Positions 10,885 to 22,007 of a DNA stretch of 64,000 nucleotides are shown here, in pieces. The DNA comes from Tetracentron sinense (Eukaryota; Streptophyta; Magnoliopsida; Trochodendrales; Trochodendraceae), in NCBI GenBank assembly GCA_015143295.1, contig CM026554.1, positions 34,175,531 through 34,239,530 on the forward strand. Direction: 5' to 3'. Below the pieces are notes generated by a model. The model worked only from the letters and a program-made list of their open reading frames with translations, did not search any database and was not told the origin of the DNA. Position 1 is the first letter of the stretch. Each line of letters begins with the position of its first letter. The translations under genes and the position numbers were made by a program.

Positions 10885-11939
10885 TGAAATCTAAAGCTAG
10901 GGCTCCAAAAAATTTTCTCCTTCTTAAGGTACTAATTCCTCACTTCAATCTTGAAATTTCCTTTCATTGGTTTAAATTTGTCATTCTTCATCATGATTTC
11001 CATTGTTACCCTATGGATTCTTGTCTTGCTCATAATAAGTTCTTCTCGGAAAAAGAATGCTGAAAAATCCATTTCTCTCTCTCCCTCTCCTTCCAATTCC
11101 TCCGAATTCGAGTCGGAGTATGAGAGTGACTCATATTCTGGACCTCCTCCTACTCGAGGTGTGGGCATTGTTATTGAAGAGCCCTTGGCCCCAAGACCTA
11201 CAAGGGCTAGAACCAATACCACTGTGGGTAAAGGGAAGGCTGCTACCCTCAAACTTAAGCCTAAGGCCGCCTCCAAAAAGACACTAAAAAAGGCTAAGGT
11301 GACTCATGCTCACCACTCCACTGATGGCTCTAGGTTTAGCAACCCCACTGTGGCATATCACTATGAGCATTATTTCCAAAGCGGGCTGTTATCCTTGAAC
11401 GGATAGTCCGTATTCGTGATTTTAGTCACACCGATCTTCCCCACATTATCCAATCTCGGGGATGGCAGGGGATTCTTGCTTTGTCTGGGCAATGCCCACT
11501 TGTGTTGGTCCGGGAATTGTATTCTAATATTCATAGAGATGATCTAGTGAACGACATTTGAGACCCAAGTCCGAGGTATGCTCATGAATATCCACCCGAA
11601 CTTCATTGCTAGGCTCCTACACATTCCTTGAGTTCCAGATGTCTATTTTCCCTTCCATTATAGGACCGATCCACATGCTCATCACATGGATGAGATTGCT
11701 ACTATGATTTGTGGATCCTAGACTGGTTGGTCTCCTACTCACCTCTTACAGAGCAAACTGACTACTTTTGCTTGGGTCCTTCATATACTCATGTGCTCCA
11801 ACCTCCACCCTAGAGGTCGTAGCACTAATATCATTTTAGATCATGCTCGATTTCTTCATGCTCTTCTCACGGATGAGCCTATCGATCATGCCTCTCACAT
11901 CATAGAGTTGATCATTCATGCATCTTGTAAGCACCCAAT

Positions 11940-12160
11940 TTTTACACCCTAGGACAACCCTAGCTAAACCCTAGTTAAACCCTAGCTAAACCCCAATTGA
12001 ACCCTAGGTCAACCCTAAAGTCAACCTAGGTCAAACCCTAGGTTAACCCCAGTCAAACCATAGAAATACCTTAGGTCTAACCCTAGGTCCACCCTAAGTC
12101 AACCCTAGTTAAACCATAGGTTAACCCTAGGTGAACCCTAGTCTAGCCCTACAAACCTAG
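11940..12160. repeat. AACCCTAG-rich direct repeats inside the Tat solo LTR
   Basis: About 18 degenerate 10-13-base units built on AACCCTAGGTC or AACCCTAGCTA. They contain the plant telomere-box core AACCCTA but are not regular 7-mers, so this is not an interstitial telomere. Confidence 0.7.
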
Positions 12161-12295
12161 GGCATGGGCCCAAGGCCCATGCAACACCTACCCAAGACCC
12201 CTAGGACCCAAAATCCATAAACAAATAGTCCCTGGGCCCACAAACCCTAGCCAAGCCCTTGGAGGGGGCCTTAGCCCTCAAAAATTCAGAAATCC

Positions 12296-12476
12296 AGAAT
12301 GTCGGTAGTCCATCTATCGACATTCCTTTTGTTGAAAATTTTGTACTACGTGCATGAGCATTTAACTCTGGGCAGGACTTTTTTTGAAAAATCTCAGGAA
12401 TGGTGGTAATTATTCTTCCACCATTATCAAATTGCTCTTGTAGAGGAATGATGGTACTGGAATTACCGCAATTCCT
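12296..12476 (+). promoter_or_regulatory. GGCGGTA/TACCGCC inverted boxes upstream of TATA, Tat solo LTR
   Basis: Three imperfect inverted repeats (about 12298, 12398 and 12447) of the form GAATG-K-CGGTA..TACCGACATTC lie 130-310 bases upstream of the TATAAAT at 12605. Confidence 0.55.
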
Positions 12477-13135
12477 GGAGTTTGCATTTTATGCAAACTC
12501 TACACCCTCTAGTGCTCAGGCACGCCCCTGGCCAGCCTCCCATGTGTTTGAACTCCCTCACTTACCTCAGTTCTTATCCCTAGGGTGTCCCCGACCTCCT
12601 TGCCTATAAATCCAAGCTCCCTATGACTTTCTCCCCCATGCCCAAAACCCCTTATCCAAAATTCTAAAAAAATAACCCCATTGTGGAAAACCTAAGAGAG
12701 CTCTAGAGAATCCGAAAAACCCTCCAAGTCTTGTTCGTAGCTTGAAGCTGAAGGTGAAGCCTGGACCTTGACACTCCCCCTTTGCATACGGCCTCCCACC
12801 ACCACCGGAGTCACCATCACCACCACTGGTGAAGTGTAGCAGCAGGGTAGAGTCTTCCCCTACCCCTATTTCTTCTCTGTGAACATCATGTGAGCCCCTA
12901 GTCCTATTCCAGGGGACTGTGTTTAGCTTTTGGTTGATGTCATAAAAGGGGGGGCTACCCTTGCCTTCTTCCTTGGTATAGGGGTCCCTCTCAAGGGAAA
13001 AAACTCGGACACACAAGTCCACCATGCCTACAGGCACTTCCCAAGCTTTCTGGGGGACCCTCAGCCCATGAGGGATATCCTGGAAGCAGGCTGGTGCAAC
13101 ACCAGGGAGCACAATTCCTTTTCTAGAAAAAAACC

Positions 13136-13620
13136 AGAAATGGCGGTAAACACAGTACCGCCATTTCTAGGCTTCCCCTTTGCAGTGACTCTAGGCCCAT
13201 TCTGAGTGTGCCCTGGTCCATTCCAGGGCCTGGACTTAGTCTCTAGGACCTCCCTCTACCATTCCTGGTCCTTCCAGACTCACCCGGTAGCTTAACCATG
13301 GTTAAAACGCATGAAAATAAAAACTGTCCAAAATGTCGATAAACATTCTACCGACATTTTGGATTTCGTGGTACAGTATAAACATGGCCACTGTGGGCCC
13401 ATCTCAGACTAATCCTAGGCCCACAACAGGCCCAGGACACTTGACAGAGCCCCCTCACCAACCTCAAGGGCCCAGGATCCCTTGAAGTTCACCCCCGACC
13501 CTTCTCATTTGTTGTAAAGCCATTGTTCCTAGAAAACTAGGAATGGCGGTAGTTATCCTATCGACATTTTCAATTTGTGCAAGATTGGAAATGGTGGTAG
13601 AATAATTATTGCCTTTTCTA
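13136..13620 (+). repeat. GGCGGTA/TACCGCC inverted boxes downstream of TATA, Tat solo LTR
   Basis: Four more boxes. The best has 13-bp perfect arms, AGAAATGGCGGTA (13136-13148) and TACCGCCATTTCT (13156-13168), around a 7-base spacer. Others lie near 13332, 13540 and 13588. Confidence 0.65.
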
Positions 13621-15055
13621 GTTTTTCCTGAACCAGTGGACCTTGCAGGGCCCAGACCAGGTAGGAGGCCATTCTAGTCCCTGCCAAGCCATCTGGGTCC
13701 ACCCTGACCGGACTATGCCTCCAACCTTGGTTAACTTAATCCCTGTTAGCTTTTAACAATGATTAAACCCACTTAACCTTAGGAAAAATCCTATAAATTC
13801 TTAAAAAGATCTAAAAAATGCAAAGAGATCATAAAACTGACTTTGGACCTTGGTAACCATGGTTAGCAATCCTAACCATGGTTAACTCATCTCTTAACTC
13901 CGGTTAAGCAACCCTTAAGCCTACTGGGCTCACTCTTGGCCCATCGGGCCCAACCTTAGTCTATCGGACTAAACCCTTAACCTACCGAGCTTACCCTTGG
14001 CCTCCGGGCCCAATCTTGGCCTCCAGGTCCATCTTTTGGCCTCCGGGTCCAAACCCTTAGCCTACCGGACTAGACCTTAGCCTTCGGGCCCAAAACCACT
14101 AGACCATGCACTTGACCAACTCGGTCAACCATCCCTAGCTCCCGGGCTAGACCCTTAAGCCACCTCGGTGCAGACACATATTCCCCTTAGCCTTGGCATG
14201 AGCTCATGTGCCATAACTACTCTTGGTCTGATCTCACCCCATGTAAGTACTTAGGCAACCCAACCCAGGTTCGACCCTAGTTAGGATTTTTTTCTTTTTT
14301 GGATTAGTATAATCTAAACACTTAGGCATTTGAATAATACTTGAATTTAATTTGGCTTATACCTATGGAGTAGGTAACCATTATAAAATGGGGGTCTCAG
14401 GATGCCTAATACCTTCCTTGCGACTTAATCGAACCTCTTACCTAGAACTCTCATATAGACCAAGACCTTATCCATAATCCTGGAACCTATCCCTTAAAAT
14501 AAATAGGTGGTGACTCGTTATCAAATCCAAAACCACCTAGTGAGTAAAATCTGTGCTCACACATCCTGTCTTACTCATGGTATTATTGTCCTGCAATTTT
14601 CCATATTGGTTAAACTGATTTTCACCACCTATGATATATATCATTCAATTGATGATGAGGTCAGTACCTCTAAAGGGCCTCTCACAGCGAAGGCCTACAC
14701 TAGTAGCATTGCTCATGTTGCTGACCCTACAACACCTCCTCCTAATGATGGACCTGCTCATCCTCCTCCTAATCCTCCTACGATGATGGACTCGTTAGCC
14801 GCTCAAATGGCTCAATTAGTTGCGAGCCAAAGGATGTTCTCTGATGAGTCTCGTTTAGCCCAGATAGCTTTTCATAGCATGACAGAGACTCAATTTTCCA
14901 GTTTTGCTACTGAGACCCGAGGTCACTTCCGGTATCTCAGCACTTTGGTGACAGATCTGAGATCGGACTTTGAGCGACTTCAAGTGGAGTGCTCTCGCCG
15001 TGCTACTAATGATGGCGATTCGAGCGATGATGGAGAGGATGCTACTGATGCTTAG

Positions 15056-15872
15056 TTTTTAGTTCTTGACTAAACATGTATTTTCTTTTTGTTGTGGATG
15101 ATATTTGTGATATATATTGGCATGGACCATTGTACTTCCTATCTTTGGATCCTATTAGCACTTGTGGATTCTATTTTGTTCATGATGACTCTGTGATGTA
15201 TTTTGACTAGATCAACTACTATCATTTTCCTACTTTCTGCTCATGTATATTTGCCTACTTTTATGGATATGAATTGTGGAAATTTTTTTTTTATCATTTT
15301 GAATCATCTGGAACTTGTCATATTTGTTTCATATTTGTGAATGACTGTTGATAGTTAGCAGTGGATGACTTTTTACTTATTCATATCTTTTGTGGATGAT
15401 TTATCTTGATGGTATCGGTGTTTTGGTCATATTGTTATACTCATGATAGTTTTCTTGATATGGATGTTCTCTACAGTCTTCATGCTGAAATTTTGTTAAT
15501 ATTTGAGCTTGATGGTTGTTTTCCCTCGAATATAAGTGATTAATGCTATGCTTTGACATTCATGCCAAAAAGGGGGAGAGAATGTAGAAGTTCATTCCCA
15601 TAATGATATAGAGAATGTGAGAGAATGTAGAGAATCTACATTCCATTATGATCTTGGTACACCTTGGATTTTACTTTGTTTTTCTCATGATTCACTTGGT
15701 TTTGTGTTTTAGCATGTGCAAGTGTTCAGATCAAGATTGACATAAAAGAGTGTGTATATTGTCCAAATTTATTTCTAAGTCGTGTAATTGGTTAAACTCT
15801 CCATGTTTGAATGATTTAGGGGAGTTTTTATCGAGTCATGTACTTCAGTTTCTATTTTGTCATTGAATTGTC
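15056..15872. other. 3' untranslated region of element A(+)
   Basis: AT-rich sequence between the env-like stop and the polypurine tract. A decoy purine run, AAAAAGGGGGAGAGAATG, lies at about 15568. I see no coding potential. Confidence 0.6.
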
Positions 15873-15884
15873 AAAAAGGGAGAT
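15873..15884 (+). other. Polypurine tract of element A(+)
   Basis: AAAAAGGGAGAT lies directly before the TGTAAAGTCATA start of the 3' LTR. Confidence 0.82.
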
Positions 15885-17025
15885 TGTAAAGTCATATTTT
15901 GTATTGGCTTAATTCCGATGTCAAAATAGTGTCAATGTAAGTCTAGTGTCGTTGTTCCTCTGTTTTGTCAAAAATTGGTGAAGATGAAGCTCCGAAGACT
16001 CAAGTGAAATACATTCCGGCTAAAGCTTCGCTTACACTCTTAGGATGGTAAGTGATCTAGATACTAGTGATTACCTTAGGTGGAATTGACTTTAATAACT
16101 TTATCATATACCCTAGGTGATTAGATATTGACCTATGTTAGTTTAAATGACCTTATGGATGATTGATTATCTTTTGGATTGGTATGTGCATAAAATAGCA
16201 GAAATCTGCACAGACCGTTCGAACGGCCTGTTAGTAAACGCCACAGAATGGCTTGCCAATGGCCTAGTGGAACTCAAAAGTAGTAGTTTCCCTCGCACAC
16301 CGTTTTGTGACCAATCTCAACCAATCTCAAGGCCGTTCAAATGGCCTGAAGGTCATTCGAACGGCCCTCGTATATTGTGTTTCTAAACACATCCAAACTT
16401 CGTTTTGGCAAGAAAATTGCCTTGGCTATTTATAGGATGATCCCTTAGCTCATTCTAAGGTTGAAGTGAGAGAGTTTAGAGGCTATTCTAATTATTCTAG
16501 GGTTCTCTAGTCCATTCTTGGTGGATACCCTTTGTTCTCCTCTCTCACTCTCTAAATGATGCAAGATTGAACTTTTCCATCTTGTTCTTGCATCGGTTGA
16601 TCTCTGATGTTATTGAGATCCCTCTAGAAGTGTTCTAAAACCTTCAAACCAGTTTGTAAACTCTGTGTGAGTGTTTGGTTGGTGAGACCCAAAGAACGAG
16701 GAGCTAGTGTACTTCAAGACAAAGAATCTATACCGAGGAACAATGTTTGGTTTCTAGTTGGGTAAGGTTCGAGTCTTGTACTTGATGAAAATTCTCTTAG
16801 TGGATTTTGTGCTTTACTAGGTCCCGTGGTTTTTCTCGGAAGAGTTTTCCAAGTAAAAAATCTTGTGTGTTGTGAATTTTTTGTCTTCTACTATTTCCGT
16901 ACTAGATTGTTTTGTTTGCTATAACTCTGATTAATATCTTGTTAAATTTAAAATTGGTAGACATAGCTAGGAAGACCTATGCTTTCCCCTCTAGGTCAAA
17001 GGAATCATTGAACAGGGATATTTCA
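15885..17025 (+). repeat. Element A(+) 3' LTR
   Basis: 1141 bp, TGTAAAGTCATA to GGGATATTTCA. It matches the LTRs of A(-) at 38122-39742 and 46232-47499. It holds TTCGAA boxes (16213-16366) and a TATA-like TATTTATA at 16427. The flank GATCC (17026-17030) should be the target duplication. Its partner is outside the window. Confidence 0.92.
16213..16366 (+). promoter_or_regulatory. TTCGAA palindromic boxes in the LTR of A(+)
   Basis: GACCGTTCGAACGGCC (16213), GGCCGTTCAAATGGCC (16331) and GGTCATTCGAACGGCC (16351). The last ends about 60 bases upstream of TATTTATA (16427-16434), the expected position for U3 control elements. Confidence 0.65.
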
Positions 17026-19550
17026 GATCCATTGCTCCATATCCACAATATCAATCATGATCTCATGCGCATGAATCCATCAAGATGAAAAGTAAGATAG
17101 ATACTATATAATACATTCAAAATCATGATCATACATATGCAGTGATGTGATGTGCATGAGTGTGAATATGCACGAGGAGATTCACTTGAAGATTTTATCT
17201 ATCAATCATAGCCGTACGATCGAGGGATTGCAGCCACCTGATCTCAATTTCCAATAAAATGGAATCACTAAGATAAAATCCATTTATAGATGTGAATATC
17301 AAGCATCACCTAAAGTTCTTGCTAAAGTCAAACTAATCAAAGAAACATTCTAATTCTACCACATTTATCTCTCTCAAATAAAGAATAAAGTAGAGAATTG
17401 CTCCACCAGCTAAGGCTTGATGAATCCCGAATCCCTAAGCTTTTCAGGTATCTCCTTAGAATATCAACATAACAAGGATGAGCACAAATCCAGCAAGATA
17501 AACAAAACCATTGCGAACAACCAACATGTTACTATTACAATGGCTACACATTAAAATAATAGCAATCTCCAGTAATAGCACAATTGTTCTATTATGTATT
17601 AATTGGTCCATTTCACTTGCCTTTAGGGATCACACATAGCTCACATTGACAATCATCCGGGATAACATACAGCTCACCCAAAAGGTGATGTTTGGGATCG
17701 CAGCAGCTAAACCTGGACAACACATAGCTTTTCTAGTTGGGATCACACATAGTTCACCCAAAGTAGTTAAACTTGGAAGTACACAACTCTTCCAGTTAAC
17801 CATCCCTTGGGATCATTCTTAGATTGCCCAATTCTAACCCTGGGATCTTATGTAATTCACCCAGTTTCCAATTTAGGAATCACACATAGTTCACCCAAGG
17901 ACCCATTCATGGAGATCATACATAACTCACTCCATTAAAGGACCCTACACAAGGCCAGGGTTATCAATCTTTAAAACATCATGACATTAATTCATAACCC
18001 CCATACAATAACGTCTCATACCACCATAGTAAAGAAGGTCAAACCATATAATTTCAAGTTAGAAAACAATATGTCTTCATCATAAGCATATTAGATTTCA
18101 TGATGTCTAAGAATTCAATGAAAAATTTGGCTTACTTTCAAAGTAACACATTACAGGTGGCAACCATATCAAAATTATTGCATTAACCAATTATTCAGAT
18201 TAATAACATATAGTCTCAGATCTACTCCACTTGTTCAATTTCTAACAATAACATGAGAAGTTAAATCATATTAGTCTACAAAAAAGACGTATTAGTCTTT
18301 CAAAATTTATAACTCAACACTCCAAACTTTGATGGTTACCAACCATAGTTTTCTGGAAAGAAGACTTATAAGACTATATAGGAAAAATTCAAAAATTAAG
18401 AGAATTGCTAGTTTACTATATATTTTTTTTAACATAGATTAACTGAGAAAAGAATTATTGAAAAATTACTGTCAGACTTGACCACTCCTTAAAACGAAAA
18501 TTTCTATAAATAGTCTTTATTTCTCCATGAAATTTGCATGAACTTTACTTTTCAAAAAATTGGATTCAAAATCCTTTTGAGGTAAATAAATAGTCTAATT
18601 TATTCAGAACTATTTCTAAAGTAAAAATTTATTGAAACAGAATGATTTATTCAGTTTAGAATGATTTCAAAAATTTATTAAATATATTGAAAGATTTCCA
18701 AACATTATGAAATTTTACGAAGAGTCTACATAGCCTCCTGGGATGTTATTAATGAAACATATTTGAAAAATAATTAAATTGTGATTTTTTAATGATTCTT
18801 CCATTACTACTGGGTCAAGAATTATACAGTTAGACACTACATTCTAGAACTATTTCAACAGTCCTACTCTCTTGGAAAGTTATCTTTGAAACAGATTTTG
18901 AAATTAATGAATTTGTGATTTTAATAATTCTTCTATTGCTACTAGCTCATGAAAAATACATTCAATCACAAATAAAAGTTAACAAATACAATCATTGATC
19001 CATACAAATCAAATATATACACATCTTAATCCAAAAACAAATATTCATGGAGTATCTACTTGCCTTTTCCTTAAAATTTAAGACTAAAATCAACCCGGAA
19101 GAAATTGTTTCGAGCCTAGCATCAATCCACTCTCCTTGATAATCTCGAATCTCGAGCCTCGAATTTTGATCTCGATTCAAACTGACTTACCAAAAGTTCA
19201 GCAGCCGGTTTTTCTTCCTCCAACTCGTTCTCCACTCTAGAGAATTAGGTTTTCTAATTAATGATTTAATTTGGTTTTCTCTTTGCTTATATACTGACCC
19301 CATTCATTATTTACAAAAATGTCACTACTAACTGTCATTGGTTCCAAACCCTAAGTCTAGTTTATGAATTATTCTCATAGGTTATTCTAAACTCAAGTCA
19401 AATTAATTATCATGACCAAACTCTCAACAGTAAAATGATCAAAATGCCTTTAGAAGAGGAAATTACTAAATTAGCCCTAAAATTAAATTAGATGAAATTA
19501 GGGTCACCATAGTTTGAATAAGCATGCAATCTTAATTCTCTAGCATTCAT
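17026..19550 (-). repeat. Old LTR-like sequence, host of element A(+), unclassified
   Basis: AT-rich, without ORFs over 62 codons that make sense. 17620-17940 holds about eight degenerate units of GGGATCACACATAGTTCACCCA, the kind of degenerate direct repeat seen at the equivalent place of the Tekay LTRs (22770-22870 and 25620-25700). A TATA-like stretch on the minus strand (about 19280) and a pyrimidine-rich leader-like segment (19190-19260) suggest a minus-strand LTR. I could not find its ends. Confidence 0.4.
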
Positions 19551-19762
19551 TAAATGAATAAAAACGAGGGTTTGAATATGGATTGGTTCCTCTTCTCACA
19601 CCAACTCAAGAGCCAAAAGGCTAATCTACTAAACTATCAAAATACGCATGCACCAATTTATCGTAATTCTCAATGAATAAAAGGAGGGTTTGAATATGGA
19701 TCGTTTCCTCTTCTTTCACGCCACTCAAGATCCAAAAGGCTAATCTACTAAACTATGCGGTT
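19551..19762. repeat. Two-copy tandem repeat, about 120 bp
   Basis: AATGAATAAAAACGAGGGTTTG (19556 onward) and AATGAATAAAAGGAGGGTTTG (19672 onward) each run on to AAAAGGCTAATCTACTAAACTAT. The two copies differ by small indels. There is no coding potential. Confidence 0.7.
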
Positions 19763-20560
19763 CAAGAGCTTCCAAGGCAACTATTTCATAGAATCCCCCA
19801 TATCTCGGACGCAGAAGGAAAAAACAGGAGCGTAATGGGCTTGTTGCGAAAGCATAGAAAGCACCAAGTGTCGTAAAAGTTCATTCGGAATTGAAAGGGA
19901 GGAAGTTTCAGTTCAGATGAAGGAGGAAAATGAGGAGCTAAACGCGGCAATTGGGGTGGCAGTTGGCAGACATCGTTCTTGTGGCATAGGGCTTATATAG
20001 TCTCTTTTCCGATTCGGGACCACCAAGCTTACTACTGCTAAGATATGGATTCATACACATTTTAACCCACTGAATGCCTTCCTTCTAATGCCGTTGTAGG
20101 GTCCATGTTAGAAGCGATCAACCCATCCATGTGAATTACCCTCAATTCAGTGGTCTTTGAACGTAAGATTTGTTGGGGTTTTCTATCTTGAGCTTTAGCG
20201 GTTGAATCTCTCCTTTCTTACCCAGCAAAAACATAAATGCACCATGTTCAAGTTACCTTTCACCCACTTTTGTAACGCATAAGAAGATGAGTTATGCCTG
20301 CCAAAAAATCAACTAATCTGCATCATCACCTTCTTTCGAATCTTCTTGAAGTCTCTTTAGTTGGAAACCGGAGAATGGAATAAAACGAGGAAAATAATCA
20401 CCAATACTAAAGGTGGATTTATTGGATTTGGCTTGGATTGAGAATCTCGCTGGAGCGATACTATATTCACTCGAGCAAAAGTGGCTCCAGTAGTTGTGTA
20501 GTTTTGATTGAGCAATACACTCGAGCAAATCTGGGTTAGCTTAAGTGAGAATGGACGAAT
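19763..20560 (-). other. Unclassified, possibly low-copy segment with a short ORF
   Basis: This is the one stretch in the left half that I cannot match to any repeat elsewhere in the window. On the minus strand 20313-20528 is a 71-codon frame (ends GFQLKRLQEDSKEGDDAD) with balanced composition. The frame stays open slightly upstream. It might be the last exon of a host gene or a captured fragment. I do not recognise it and see no second exon with confidence. Confidence 0.3.
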
Positions 20561-20846
20561 TTAGAATTTTTCTTTCAAGAAACTCCTATTTTGATTAGAC
20601 TTTGTTTCTAATTAGGTTTCGCCAGTCTTTATAAGTGTATATTTGGTTTAAGATTTGCTTAGTGAGAACAAAGAAGGTTTTGTGTGAGTTCTTTTAGAAG
20701 CTTTGGGTTTTCTTCTTGTTACTCTCCTCTTTTGTAATCTTCTCCATTATAGTGAAGGCTTTTTGGACTGATTTTGATCGTGGAAGTAGCCATTGGTTGG
20801 TGAACCACGTATATCTTTTGTGGTGTTCTATCTTTGAATACTCAGA
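20561..20846 (+). repeat. Copia-type LTR fragment
   Basis: Contains the sequence style of a Copia LTR 3' part: CTCTTTTGTAATCTTCTCC, then a TTTTGGACTGA segment and GAACCACGTATATCTTTTGTG near 20800. Both ends are missing. The right end abuts element B's truncated 5' LTR. Confidence 0.45.
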
Positions 20847-21993
20847 GTGTCTAGGACTTATGTAAGAAGTCTTCAAAATATAGTTAGTTGAATGCTCAAA
20901 AACTTAGATTGACCATAGGAGCCTAAGACATATATTGGAAATCATTCTAAGGCCCTATAAAATCATGTTAAAGGAAAGCCAAACGACCTAGGAATTCATT
21001 TCCATCTTTAAGGTCTTATACATATGAGAAAACAAAGTTTTTACTCTGATCTCGTCGATGAAATTACAGGGCACCTGTAATCTCGGTGACGAAATTAGCT
21101 CAGGAAAGCCACTATTTCTCATTGTCACTGATCTCAGCGACGAAGTGAGTTGGGCATCTCAATCTCATTGATGAAATCATGCGGGAAGCATATAAACGTC
21201 TGTAACGGCTAGTTTTTAAATGAGTATTTTGGCATTAAATGTTTGCCCAACGGTTATAATGAATTGAGAGCTATAAATAGAGTTCATTTATGAACTACCA
21301 ATAACTCTTGAACAACCATTGATCTACCAAAGATAATCATTAATTATCATCAATTCTCACCTAGATTTTCACCGTATTATCATTTTGAGAAACTTAGAAA
21401 TCCCTAATCTCATTTAAGCTATTCAACTCCTATCATTTGAGAGATTTTTTAGAGTACTTCAAGGCAATCTTATCAGCTCATCTAAGGAGCAATATTTCGG
21501 ATTGAAAATCCAAATTTCTTATTATAAAGAAAAGTCAAGAATCGGTGGATTCTTACATTGAAGTGGTGGCTTGGAAGAAGACAAGAGGAGGTGTTCTCTT
21601 ACAAAGTTAGGTCTGATCCTCACCCGTAAGGAGGATTGTAAAGGTGTGATCCTTACCCATAAAAGGATTGGTTAAGCTTGATCTTTGCCCAGAAGAAGAT
21701 TGTAAAAGGTTTGGGCACCACCCGAAAAAGTCTGTGCGATTAGTAAAATCGTGGTGAATCCTTTAGCGAGTAGCTTAAGGCGGGGACATAGGCGGGATTG
21801 CTGAACCAGATGAAACGTATCTTGTGTTTGCATCCTGTACATTTTTATTTACTTTTCTTCATTGCTATAATTTAGAAAAACTAGTTGCTTTCTATTGTTA
21901 ATTTTAATTCCGCTAAAAGGGACTAAGTTAGAATTTAAATTTGCCAAGACACTATTAACCCCCCCCCCCTCTAGGGTCAATACTTGGGCAACA
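20847..21993 (+). repeat. Element B 5' LTR, 5' end missing
   Basis: Matches 35370-36484 from AGTGTCTAGGACTTATG onward. It lacks the first 420 bases present in the 3' LTR (34949-35369). It ends GGGCAACA at 21993, beside the PBS. It contains the boxes at 21048-21178, TATAAATA at 21272 and a poly-C run at about 21961. Confidence 0.88.
21048..21178 (+). promoter_or_regulatory. TTCGGYGACGAA boxes, element B 5' LTR
   Basis: Four near-palindromic boxes with core TCTCGGTGACGAAATT at about 21048, 21080, 21130 and 21160. They lie 95-225 bases upstream of TATAAATA (21272-21279). The 3' LTR has the same set at 35575-35689. Confidence 0.6.
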
Positions 21994-21995
21994 AT

Positions 21996-22007
21996 TGGTA
22001 TCAGAGC
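21996..22007 (+). other. Primer binding site of element B
   Basis: TGGTATCAGAGC, an exact iMet-type site, 2 bases after the LTR end. Confidence 0.92.

Larger units (their letters stand above)
11926..14561 (+). repeat. Tat-lineage solo LTR with near-perfect target duplication
   Basis: 2636 bp. It begins TGTAAGCACCCAATTTTTAC and ends GTGCTCACA. Ends and the GGTGGTGACTC segment near 14506 resemble the Tat LTR at 53419-56023 in reverse. It is flanked by CATCT (11921-11925) and CATCC (14562-14566), a 5-bp duplication with one change. No PBS or coding region is attached, so it arose by recombination between two LTRs. A TATA box (TATAAAT) lies near 12605. Inverted-repeat boxes are scattered on both sides of it. 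It interrupts the env-like gene of element A(+). Confidence 0.88.
10993..15055 (+). pseudogene. Element A(+) env-like protein gene, split by a solo LTR
   Basis: The start chosen is the ATG at 10993, which matches the start in A(-). It opens with a hydrophobic segment (about 18 residues, MISIVTLWILVLL at its core) followed by a basic SSSRKKN. A Ser/Glu-rich stretch, the shared block SDSYSGPP, a Lys-rich nuclear-signal-like segment and a globular region resembling the 'putative plant transposon protein' domain found in SIRE-type ORFs come next. The frame breaks at 11406, and the Tat solo LTR interrupts the gene at 11926-14566. The C-terminal part continues to 15055 (MAQLVASQRMF, ETQFSSFATETRGHFRYL) with coiled-coil character and a Asp/Glu-rich tail. 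The function is unknown. 'Env-like' reflects position and the hydrophobic N-terminus, not proven membrane fusion. Confidence 0.7.
6634..17025 (+). mobile_element. Element A(+): pol-less LTR retrotransposon with gag and env-like gene
   Basis: It has a partial 5' LTR (6634-6914), PBS, Copia-type gag, a non-coding middle, palindromic boxes, an env-like ORF, a polypurine tract (15873-15884) and a 3' LTR (15885-17025). No protease, integrase, RT or RNase H motif occurs in any frame between gag and the env-like ORF. The opposite-strand copy at 38122-47499 has the same plan, so the lack of pol is a family trait. A Tat solo LTR was inserted later at 11926-14561. Without that insert the internal region is about 6.3 kb. 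The gag type and the presence of an env-like gene point to the Copia SIRE lineage as relative and likely helper (inference). Confidence 0.85.

Noticed and set aside
11940-12160. Interstitial telomere
   Set aside because: Units are irregular 10-13-mers, not exact 7-mers, and lie wholly inside an LTR with defined ends.
12621-13205. ORFs of 163 and 91 codons on opposite strands
   Set aside because: They lie inside the Tat solo LTR and overlap the inverted boxes. Composition is low-complexity, and no domain is recognisable.
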